Source of the DNA: Spirochaetota bacterium
GTDB taxonomy: Bacteria > Spirochaetota > Spirochaetia > Treponematales > Treponemataceae
Length of the DNA: 6,407 nucleotides
Reading direction: 5' to 3'
Assembly (NCBI GenBank): GCA_022704725.1
Contig: JAKJFV010000099.1
Location: 1-6,407 of the forward strand
This document shows, in pieces, positions 1-6,320 of the stretch (the first letter of the stretch is position 1; every line of letters starts with the position of its first letter). Both the position numbers and the translations under genes were made by a program. The notes below the pieces were generated by a model that saw nothing but the letters and a program-made list of their open reading frames with translations, searched no databases and had not been told where the DNA came from.

Positions 1-350
1 TCACCCTGAGGTGTAAGGACAGTAAAAAAGCCTTCACCGTTTAAGGCCATGTCCTGAAAACTGCCTGTTTGTTTTAATGAGCCTTGTTCTAAAATGGTAT
101 ACATTTCATTTGTTTCTACACCAAGCCCTATTTTTCCTATAATTGGAGCAGCATCTGCACTTCCAAAATAAGTATTATAAACACCGTCATCATTCATGCG
201 CCTAAGCAGAAGCTCAGGAAAGGATTTACTAACGGCGACGTCTTTTTTATACCCGGTTGTATCAACATTTGCTAAGTTATTTGAAATTGCATCAAGCCTT
301 GCCTGCTGGGCATTCATTCCGCTTGCGCCAATATACCAGCCTCTAATCAT
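1..350 (-). CDS. Flagellar basal-body rod protein, FlgF/FlgG (FlhO) family, N-terminal part
   Basis: This is the first 116 codons of a flagellar rod or hook-basal-body protein, open to the left edge, so the C-terminus is missing. It starts MIRGWYIGASGMNAQQ, followed by SNNLANVDTTGYKKD, the conserved N-terminal rod-protein signature (equivalent to the NLAN..T.GYK motif), at about residues 24-38. Near residues 97-112 is GSFQDMALNGEGFFTV, the family motif that enters the central domain. These proteins are exported by the flagellar type III apparatus and assemble the rod; in spirochetes the flagella lie in the periplasm. The ATG at 348-350 is preceded by AGAGGGG with 6 nt spacing, which fixes the start. 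The family is clear, but FlgF, FlgG and the spirochete FlhO-type paralogues cannot be separated from this fragment. The MIRGWY start favours the FlgF/FlhO type, so I give no symbol. Confidence 0.9.
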   Translation of the reverse strand, partial: MIRGWYIGASGMNAQQARLDAISNNLANVDTTGYKKDVAVSKSFPELLLRRMNDDGVYNTYFGSADAAPIIGKIGLGVETNEMYTILEQGSLKQTGSFQDMALNGEGFFTVLTPQG

Positions 351-356
351 GCTTAA

Positions 357-363
357 CCCCTCT
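357..363 (-). promoter_or_regulatory. Ribosome binding site of the flagellar rod gene
   Basis: On the minus strand AGAGGGG lies 6 nt before the ATG at 350. It is a purine-rich Shine-Dalgarno sequence at normal spacing and supports the chosen start. Confidence 0.7.
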
Positions 364-395
364 TAGTATGTAAAATCTTCCACCCTACATATACA

Positions 396-422
396 TTATC
401 GGTATGCGGATGAAAAAATTAA
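396..422 (-). promoter_or_regulatory. Candidate sigma-28 (FliA-type) flagellar promoter
   Basis: On the minus strand ACCGATAA (403 to 396) matches the sigma-28 -10 consensus GCCGATAA at 7 of 8 positions. TTAA (422 to 419) lies exactly 15 nt upstream, where TAAA is expected (3 of 4). The predicted start near 389 would leave a leader of about 40 nt before the ATG at 350. Spirochetes encode FliA-type sigma factors for some flagellar genes. A sigma-70 reading of the same bases (GATAAT as -10) is possible but lacks a good -35. Confidence 0.5.
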
Positions 423-423
423 C

Positions 424-452
424 TTGTTATTTAGGTATTTATAGCCTATACT
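424..452 (+). promoter_or_regulatory. Sigma-70-type promoter for the EAL-domain sensor gene
   Basis: TTGTTA (424-429) and TATACT (447-452) are separated by exactly 17 bp, close to the TTGACA and TATAAT consensus. Transcription would start near 459, giving a leader of about 35 nt before the ATG at 494. The -35 box lies 1 bp from the outer end of the opposing sigma-28-like promoter, so RNA polymerase binding at the two could interfere. Confidence 0.6.
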
Positions 453-493
453 TATGTATCGAGGGTTTGCATTACTAGTTGTCGGGATACTTC

Positions 494-3358
494 ATGTTAA
501 AAAACATTTCTTTAAAAATACTGTATGTCGTGGCCTTTCTTTTACTGCTGTTTCCGGTTTTCTCTCAAACAACGAGTTCTCCTTTAAGAGTCGGTTTTTT
601 ACCGGGTTATGGAGTACATATTGATCCTTCAACACAAAGACCTGCAGGGTATACTGTTGATTATTTCTCTGAAGTTTCAAAATACTCCGACATGACCTTT
701 TCTTTTGTTGCATGCGACTGGGAGGAAGGTCTTGAGATGCTTAAAAGAGGGCAATTGGATTTTTTCGGGCCGATGCAGAAAACCGAAGAACGGCTTAAGC
801 ACTATGGCTACACCGATAAAGAAATGGGCTATGAATACTGTTTATTGTATGCACCCAAAAACACAGCGTATCATTTTGAAGACTTTCTCAATTTTAATAA
901 CATTACTATTGCAAGTTTTGCTGAGAATTCATTTAATGCTTTTTTAGAAGAATATGCATTAAACAATAATTTTACCTATAATTTACTCCTGACTAAAACT
1001 ACAGCAGCTTTTGATGAGCTGCAGGCAGGAAAATTCGATGCACTTCTTTACAGCAGTCTCGTAGAAATGCCCGATACGGTTATTATAGGTAAAATTCAAG
1101 CTCTTCCCTATTATTTTGCAACAGAAATTTCCAAGACAGTTCTTTTACAAAAATTTAATAAGGCTATAGAGGATATTTCCTTTTTTGATCCATATTTTGC
1201 AGCAGAATTAACCAATAAATATTTCAGCTCTAAATCTATAAATGCCCCTGCTTTCACGAGAGAAGAAAAAGATTTTATAAACAATCATCCAACCCTTCGT
1301 GCAGTTCATAATCCTTCATTAAAACCAATTGAATATATAAATTCAAAAAGCAAAGAAATGGATGGAATAAGCATTTCAATATTGCAGGAAATAAGCAGAA
1401 TTACAGGCATCAGTTTTGAGACCATAAAAACAAAAAGTTATGCAGATAGTGTTTCCGCGGTTTCCAGAGGGGATGCCGATATTATTACAGGCTATCCTGA
1501 AGAATTAAAAAATTCAACTGATATTGTGCTATCCAACACCTATTTAGAAATACCCATAATTCTTGTAAAAACAAGCGCACCAGAACAAAGGAGAAGCCCC
1601 AGAGCTGCAGTTCCCGGCTACAACACATTATCGATTAAACGAATAAAAGAGGATTTTTCTCATTTCACCTTTATTGAGTATGAAGACTCCAATGCCTGTC
1701 TCGATGCTCTGCTGAAAAAAGAAGTACAGTATGCATTTTTAAATTCTTATGCCTTTGATGAGTTTGTACGCAATTCTCCCTACACTGATTATTCTACCAT
1801 TCATACCGGCATTACCTATCCTCTTCAAATAGGTCTTTCTAAAAATCTCGGTTCCCACGGAGCTGCTGCAGTTAATAAAGCAATATCACGGATAAGCGAT
1901 GAGACAAAACAGACAATTATTTATGCAAATACAATAGAACGAACCTATAGAATTCCATTTTCCGTTCAGCTCAGACATAATGCTGTCCAGATTATTGTAA
2001 TAATCTTAGTTTTTTTCGGAATACTCACACTAACGATATATCTTCTCGGTCAAAAAACAAAAAAACGGCTGAGGACAATAGCCTACGTTGATGAACTTAC
2101 CGGACTGCGCACCCTGTCAAAATTTAAAAAGGATGTTAAAGCAAAGCTGTATTATGCAGATCCTGATGACTACATGATTATCAGTTTTGACATAGATAAC
2201 TTTAAGTACATTAATGATTCGTTCGGATTTGAAATAGGAAATGCTGTTCTCGCAGAACTTGGTGTTCATTTTAAAGATTTTGAAGGTCCTGATGACTTTA
2301 TTTGCAGAAGTTTTGCAGATTACTTTCTTATTTTTACCCGCAAAAGAAATTGGAATGACTTATTAAGTAAATTTGCAGAACTTACCAGTGTTAAAAACTC
2401 ATTGTCAGATTTGTTATCTGAACATTATGAAGTAAGTTTTAGTGCAGGTGTTTACTATATAAATAATCTTTCTTTATCTGTTACAGGAATGATTGACAAG
2501 GCTACTATTGCCCGCAAGTCGGTAAAAGGACTTCACTACAAGAGTGCTATGGTTGAATATACACCCAAGATGGATAATGAAATTGAATGGCAAAAAGAAA
2601 TTACTCTTGCAATGGATAATGCCCTTATAAATCAGGAATTTATAGTTTATTATCAGCCTAAATATTTATTCAGCACAAGCGAATGTATTGGAGCCGAAGC
2701 ACTCATACGCTGGAGTCATAAGGAAAAGGGTCTTCTGCCTCCAAGTACATTTTTACCTCTTTTTGAAAAAAACGGATTTATACAAAAACTGGATGTATTT
2801 GTATTTGAAAATGTATGCCGTTTCCTTGCAAAGTGGATGGGTGAAGGTCATAAACCCGTTGTTATATCGTGCAACCTTTCGAGACTTCACCTGCAAAACC
2901 CCCGGCTCACCTCAATATTAACAGAGATTGCAGAAAAATACGGCGTAAGCACTGAATTTATTGAAATTGAATTAACAGAAAGTTTGATGCATCATGATAT
3001 TCATAATCTTATAGAAACTATGCTTTCACTAAAAAAAGCAGGTTTTAAAATTTCAATAGACGATTTTGGAAGCGGTTATTCATCACTGAACATGCTTAAA
3101 GATATACCTGCTGATGTACTAAAAATTGATAAGGAATTTTTATCGCGTTCGACAGAGAATCCCAAAGGTGCAATAATTCTTTCTTCGATTGTAACAATGG
3201 CGAAGCAGCTTAATTTGAGAACGATTGCAGAAGGCGTTGAAATAATTGAAGAAGTAACTATGTTAAAAAGAATCGGCTGTGAAATGGTTCAAGGTTATTA
3301 CTATGCTAAACCAATGCCCATAAATGATTTTAATGATTTGCTTTTGTCAAAATTGTAA
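494..3358 (+). CDS. Membrane sensor with tandem SBP_bac_3 domains, degenerate GGDEF and EAL domain; predicted c-di-GMP phosphodiesterase
   Basis: This 954-residue protein (numbered from the ATG at 494) is predicted to sense a small periplasmic ligand and hydrolyse cyclic di-GMP to pGpG in the cytoplasm. Domain order: signal peptide (1 to about 25, a lysine-containing start and hydrophobic core ending PVFSQ); first SBP_bac_3 Venus-flytrap domain (about 30-245); second one (about 266-487); membrane helix (498-518); GGDEF (about 525-688); EAL (about 700-950). The GGDEF domain keeps DELTGL and the DID metal motif (566-568), but its signature loop reads FADYF (607-611), so cyclase activity is unlikely. 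The EAL domain has the expected residues: E735 in EAL, N794, E826 in ELTES, D856-D857 in DDFGSGYSSL, K877, E913 in AEGVE and Q933. An in-frame TTG at 479 adds five residues but has a poorly spaced Shine-Dalgarno, whereas the ATG at 494 has a weak GGGA 6 nt upstream and begins the signal peptide cleanly. No clear terminator separates it from glgC. The ligand is unknown; amino acids are the usual class for such domains. Confidence 0.9.
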   Translation: MLKNISLKILYVVAFLLLLFPVFSQTTSSPLRVGFLPGYGVHIDPSTQRPAGYTVDYFSEVSKYSDMTFSFVACDWEEGLEMLKRGQLDFFGPMQKTEERLKHYGYTDKEMGYEYCLLYAPKNTAYHFEDFLNFNNITIASFAENSFNAFLEEYALNNNFTYNLLLTKTTAAFDELQAGKFDALLYSSLVEMPDTVIIGKIQALPYYFATEISKTVLLQKFNKAIEDISFFDPYFAAELTNKYFSSKSINAPAFTREEKDFINNHPTLRAVHNPSLKPIEYINSKSKEMDGISISILQEISRITGISFETIKTKSYADSVSAVSRGDADIITGYPEELKNSTDIVLSNTYLEIPIILVKTSAPEQRRSPRAAVPGYNTLSIKRIKEDFSHFTFIEYEDSNACLDALLKKEVQYAFLNSYAFDEFVRNSPYTDYSTIHTGITYPLQIGLSKNLGSHGAAAVNKAISRISDETKQTIIYANTIERTYRIPFSVQLRHNAVQIIVIILVFFGILTLTIYLLGQKTKKRLRTIAYVDELTGLRTLSKFKKDVKAKLYYADPDDYMIISFDIDNFKYINDSFGFEIGNAVLAELGVHFKDFEGPDDFICRSFADYFLIFTRKRNWNDLLSKFAELTSVKNSLSDLLSEHYEVSFSAGVYYINNLSLSVTGMIDKATIARKSVKGLHYKSAMVEYTPKMDNEIEWQKEITLAMDNALINQEFIVYYQPKYLFSTSECIGAEALIRWSHKEKGLLPPSTFLPLFEKNGFIQKLDVFVFENVCRFLAKWMGEGHKPVVISCNLSRLHLQNPRLTSILTEIAEKYGVSTEFIEIELTESLMHHDIHNLIETMLSLKKAGFKISIDDFGSGYSSLNMLKDIPADVLKIDKEFLSRSTENPKGAIILSSIVTMAKQLNLRTIAEGVEIIEEVTMLKRIGCEMVQGYYYAKPMPINDFNDLLLSKL

Positions 3359-3367
3359 AAAAATAAA

Positions 3368-3396
3368 TTGTCTTTTTATATTCTTGGGTATATAAT
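3368..3396 (+). promoter_or_regulatory. Sigma-70-type promoter for glgC
   Basis: TTGTCT (3368-3373) and a perfect TATAAT (3391-3396) are 17 bp apart in the 68-bp gap between the sensor gene and glgC. The predicted start near 3403 gives a short leader of about 24 nt that has room for little beyond the ribosome binding site. glgC can therefore be expressed independently of the upstream gene, although read-through is also possible. Confidence 0.7.
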
Positions 3397-3414
3397 GTTA
3401 AAAAGAGTTATTAC

Positions 3415-3420
3415 AAGGAG
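3415..3420 (+). promoter_or_regulatory. Ribosome binding site deciding the GTG start of glgC
   Basis: AAGGAG ends 6 nt before the GTG at 3427. This strong Shine-Dalgarno sequence at ideal spacing supports GTG as the start codon. The protein then begins SKVLSIILGGGKGSRL, which is the expected N-terminus of the family. Confidence 0.85.
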
Positions 3421-3426
3421 TTATTT

Positions 3427-4701
3427 GTGTCTAAAGTTTTATCAATTATTCTTGGAGGCGGAAAAGGATCCCGCCTGTATCCTCTAACGAAAGAGCGTTC
3501 AAAGCCGGCAGTACCTTTTGGAGGAAAGCACAGAATTGTAGATATTCCAATTTCAAACTGTATAAATTCCGGATTTGAACAGATTTATATTCTTACGCAG
3601 TTTAATTCAGCTTCTTTGCATATGCATATTTCAAGTGCTTACAATTTTGACCGTTTTTCACGTGGTTTTGTCGAAATTCTTGCAGCTGAGCAAACACTGG
3701 AACATTCAGGCTGGTATGAAGGAACTGCAGATGCGGTTCGTAAAAACTTTATGCACTTTAAAACCCAAAACCCGACACATTACATAATTCTTTCCGGAGA
3801 CCAGCTGTATAAGATGGATCTGAATTCTTTTATGGAATCCCACATCAAATCTAAGGCGCAGATTACCATTGCAACCACTGCTGTAACAAGAGAAGATGCA
3901 ACAGGATTCGGCATCATGAAAATAGACAAGGCAAATAGAATTACTGCGTTTATGGAAAAGCCGAAATCTGATCTTGATATTTCTGACTGGAAAATTCCTG
4001 ACGGTTCACGAACAGCAGGTGCAACACAGGGTAAGGATTATTTGGCTTCTATGGGAATTTACATATTTGATGCAGAAATTCTTGAAGCAGCTTTAAATAA
4101 CCAGCTTACGGATTTTGGAAAAGAAATTATTCCTGCGGCAATTAAAAAATACAAGGTTTCTTCATATGTTTATGACGGATACTGGGAAGATATTGGAACT
4201 ATAAGAAGTTTTTATGAAGCTACTATGGATCTTACAAGGATTTCTCCTAAATTCAATTTTTACGATGAAGATAAACCGATTTTTACCCATATACGGAATC
4301 TTCCGCCTTCAAAAATGAATAAAGCTATTCTAAACAGAGCTACTGCTAGTGAGGGATGCGTTGTAACAGAAGCAAGCATTACAGATTCGGTCATTGGAAT
4401 TCGCAGTGTTATTGAAAAGGGAGCTGTTCTTGAAGGTGTCATCTGCATGGGAGCTGATTATTACGAAAACGATGAACAAAAAGCCGACAATAATTGGAAG
4501 GGAATACCTAATATAGGAATAGGTGCTAATTGTAAAATTCGCAATGCCATAATTGATAAAAATGCCAGAATTGGAGAAAACTGTTCGATCGGTATGAATG
4601 CAATTATGCCGAAGGATGGGGAATATGAAAATTTCTTTGTTGCAGACGGCATTATTGTCATAAAGAAAAATGCTGTAATTCCCAACGGTACAGAATTTTA
4701 G
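3427..4701 (+). CDS. glgC: Glucose-1-phosphate adenylyltransferase (ADP-glucose pyrophosphorylase)
   Basis: GlgC makes ADP-glucose and pyrophosphate from glucose 1-phosphate and ATP, the committed, regulated step of bacterial glycogen synthesis in the cytosol. The 424 residues are full length for the family. The N-terminal nucleotidyltransferase domain carries GGGKGSRLYPLTKERSKPAV (10-29), WYEGTADAVRKN (96-107), SGDQLYKMD with D125 matching the catalytic aspartate, EKP with K178 matching the glucose-1-phosphate lysine, and ASMGIYIF (207-214). The C-terminal part (from about 290) is the left-handed beta-helix used for regulation and oligomerisation. Wording such as LTQFNSASL, YWEDIGTI, MGADYYE and AIIDKNARIG is closer to cyanobacterial and plant enzymes than to the E. 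coli type. K378 and K414 fall where, from memory, the cyanobacterial 3-phosphoglycerate-binding lysines lie. It has its own promoter and Shine-Dalgarno, and a terminator follows. No other glycogen gene is in view. Confidence 0.97.
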   Translation: MSKVLSIILGGGKGSRLYPLTKERSKPAVPFGGKHRIVDIPISNCINSGFEQIYILTQFNSASLHMHISSAYNFDRFSRGFVEILAAEQTLEHSGWYEGTADAVRKNFMHFKTQNPTHYIILSGDQLYKMDLNSFMESHIKSKAQITIATTAVTREDATGFGIMKIDKANRITAFMEKPKSDLDISDWKIPDGSRTAGATQGKDYLASMGIYIFDAEILEAALNNQLTDFGKEIIPAAIKKYKVSSYVYDGYWEDIGTIRSFYEATMDLTRISPKFNFYDEDKPIFTHIRNLPPSKMNKAILNRATASEGCVVTEASITDSVIGIRSVIEKGAVLEGVICMGADYYENDEQKADNNWKGIPNIGIGANCKIRNAIIDKNARIGENCSIGMNAIMPKDGEYENFFVADGIIVIKKNAVIPNGTEF

Positions 4702-4714
4702 TAACTACTACAAT

Positions 4715-4754
4715 AAAAAAGCCGGATAACTGTACGTTATTCCGGCTTTTTTTT
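4715..4754. terminator. Bidirectional rho-independent terminator between glgC and the SPOR gene
   Basis: GCCGGATAAC (4721-4730) pairs with GTTATTCCGGC (4736-4746), with one bulged T and a 5-nt loop. Eight Ts follow on the plus strand (4747-4754). Six As precede the left arm (4715-4720), giving a U-tract for transcripts on the minus strand. It begins 13 nt after the glgC stop and lies 11 nt past the SPOR gene stop, so it can serve both convergent genes. Confidence 0.9.
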
Positions 4755-4765
4755 GGCTAAATATT

Positions 4766-6310
4766 CTATTTAATCTTTTTTATAAATGCATCTTTGAATT
4801 CTTTTTGACGGAACCGTTCATAAATAACTGCATATTCATCGTCGGTAAAAGGACCTACAAGCACCTGATACTTTGCATCAACCTGAATTAATGAAAGCGG
4901 ATACTTTGAACCATATGAGGCAACGACAGTATCTACACTTTCAATTTCCCGCAATGTTGCTATTTGTATGTAGTACTTATCTTTTTCTAATCCGTCAGTC
5001 GTCTTTAATAGAGCGTTGTACTTTTCTATACCCTTGACGTCATCTGCGGCTGTAACAGCGGCTGCAGGGACAGGCTCTACAAAAATTACTTCTTCATCTA
5101 TAGCAGTTACTGTAGTATCTTCTATAACAATTTCCGGAGGATTTTCATCAGCTGGAAGTAATTCAGGGATTTCTTCTCCTAAACCGCTGACTATTTCTTC
5201 GAAAATATTTCTAGGTTCACTATTTTCAGTAATAACTGACGGCTCTTCGACAATAATTACCGGATCTTCTTCATCAGTCTTAGAAATTTCTATTACTTCA
5301 GGAATATCCTCCTGTACAATTTCTACAGGCTCCTCGAATTCCGGATTTGTTTCTTCTGCAATTTCCTCTTCAAATTCCGGAATAACTTCTTCAATAATTG
5401 ACTCTTGATCTTCTTCTACAAGTACCGGATCAATTATGGCAGTTTCTGAATTAACCGGCAGATCTTCCTGTACAATTTCTGTACCTTCTTCTGCTGCGAT
5501 AACCGGTACTTCCTCATCTGCTTCAATTACTTCTGCAATAATTTCCGGGTGTTCCTCTGCTGCCATTTCAATTAAGACGTCATCACTTTCGGGCGGCAGC
5601 GGCTCAGTTTCTTCCAGTACTGGAATTTCATCTTCCGATATTGCAATTATATCTTCGGGTATTAATTCATTTGTATCTTCTGTTACAATTGCCTCAGCTA
5701 AAACAGGGCTTTCTGCCTCCACTGAATCGGCATTTTCTGCTTCATCATTAGACTCTGCTGCAATTTCTTCTACAGGAGTTTCCTGCGGAGTTTCAGTGTT
5801 TTCTTCGGGTACAATTTCTATGACTTTTGGGCTTTCATTTTCTGATGCAGTTTTAGAGTCTTTTAAAAACTGAAGCAGTTCGGGAGAATCTTCTAAAATT
5901 TTAGATGGATTTTTATCCGGATCTCCTGCAATATCCTTTCCAGTTTCTGTATCTGAAGATGTAAGAACCTTTTCAAATGGGATTGCCTGTTTCTTTTGAA
6001 TTTTTACGTATACATCTTTTCCGCGGACAATATTCAGCTTTTCTGCAGCCTCCGGAGAAAGCAGTATTGCAATTCCCTCAGAAGCGTCAGATGTACTTAA
6101 AATCATGACCTCGAGTTGAAAACCTGTAGAATGATTTGTTACTATAACAGTATCTCCAGGTAAATAGCCCGGAGCCTTACCGTAATTACCTGAGGGGAAT
6201 ACACCCCTGTCGGCAACTACTGCCCTGCCGTCAAGCGAGGGATTTACAGTTACCGCACATAAGGCGACTGCAGCAAACAGGATTGCAATTAATGCACTAA
6301 TTTTTTTCAT
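4766..6310 (-). CDS. Exported SPOR-domain protein with degenerate RlpA-like (double-psi beta-barrel) N-terminus and long acidic linker
   Basis: This 514-residue protein has three parts. A signal peptide (1 to about 19, MKKISALIAILFAAVALCA) directs export; C18 is a poor lipobox cysteine because leucine precedes it. Residues about 42-108, including PGDTVIVTNHSTG and ILLSPEAAEKLNIVRG, match the beginning and end of the RlpA double-psi beta-barrel. The catalytic NDRGP-type loop is absent, replaced by LSTSDASEG (71-79). Residues about 110-440 are a proline-containing linker extremely rich in Glu and Asp, with imperfect repeats (EIVQEDLP at 278-285 and EIVQEDIP at 330-337; PEFEE at 311 and 323). 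Residues about 445-512 form a SPOR domain (YYIQIATLRE, YQVLVGPFTDDE, FIKKIK), a fold that binds denuded septal glycan. Architecture resembles RlpA, so a non-enzymatic or altered role at division sites or in peptidoglycan is inferred. The ATG at 6310 follows a strong GGGAGG. The upstream partial gene ends 9 nt before it, implying an operon. SPOR is secure; the barrel assignment is moderate. Confidence 0.88.
   Translation of the reverse strand: MKKISALIAILFAAVALCAVTVNPSLDGRAVVADRGVFPSGNYGKAPGYLPGDTVIVTNHSTGFQLEVMILSTSDASEGIAILLSPEAAEKLNIVRGKDVYVKIQKKQAIPFEKVLTSSDTETGKDIAGDPDKNPSKILEDSPELLQFLKDSKTASENESPKVIEIVPEENTETPQETPVEEIAAESNDEAENADSVEAESPVLAEAIVTEDTNELIPEDIIAISEDEIPVLEETEPLPPESDDVLIEMAAEEHPEIIAEVIEADEEVPVIAAEEGTEIVQEDLPVNSETAIIDPVLVEEDQESIIEEVIPEFEEEIAEETNPEFEEPVEIVQEDIPEVIEISKTDEEDPVIIVEEPSVITENSEPRNIFEEIVSGLGEEIPELLPADENPPEIVIEDTTVTAIDEEVIFVEPVPAAAVTAADDVKGIEKYNALLKTTDGLEKDKYYIQIATLREIESVDTVVASYGSKYPLSLIQVDAKYQVLVGPFTDDEYAVIYERFRQKEFKDAFIKKIK
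4967..5980 (-). repeat. Low-complexity acidic linker coding region with short imperfect repeats
   Basis: This stretch, roughly codons 110-448 of the SPOR protein, is dominated by GAA, GAT, GAG and ATT-type codons. A 15-bp direct repeat, TCCTGTACAATTTCT on the plus strand, lies at 5310-5324 and 5466-5480 and encodes the two EIVQED motifs. Other short near-repeats encode PEFEE. The pattern suggests growth by small duplications. Boundaries are approximate. Confidence 0.6.
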
Positions 6311-6314
6311 ACAT

Positions 6315-6320
6315 CCTCCC
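6315..6320 (-). promoter_or_regulatory. Ribosome binding site of the SPOR gene, overlapping the upstream stop codon
   Basis: GGGAGG on the minus strand lies 4 nt before the ATG at 6310. Its first G is also the last base of the TAG that ends the upstream gene. This arrangement favours translational coupling and fixes the start codon. Confidence 0.8.

Noticed and set aside
479..493. TTG at 479 as start of the sensor gene, adding MSGYF
   Set aside because: The nearest Shine-Dalgarno-like GAGGG (461-465) is 13 nt away, too far. The ATG at 494 has GGGA at 6 nt and starts a normal signal peptide. The TTG cannot be fully excluded.
3356..3390. A-run followed by T-run after the sensor gene as a terminator
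   Set aside because: The stretch has no GC-containing stem, and the T-run overlaps the glgC promoter spacer. It is better explained as promoter DNA.
4260..4685. Minus-strand open frames within glgC (4260-4448 and 4461-4685)
   Set aside because: They lie wholly inside the strongly conserved glgC frame, are short, and show no recognisable domain.
5016..5873. Two long plus-strand open frames (5016-5408 and 5436-5873) rich in Ser, Thr and Ile
   Set aside because: They are antisense to the acidic linker of the SPOR gene. Repeated Glu and Asp codons read backwards give Ser/Ile-type codons and few stops, so the frames are a composition artefact. They show no domain and no convincing ribosome binding site.
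6254..6310. Lipoprotein signal in the SPOR protein (VALC ending at C18)
   Set aside because: Leucine directly before the cysteine is atypical even for the relaxed spirochete lipobox, and a signal peptidase I site after A19 is available. Membrane anchoring is not supported.
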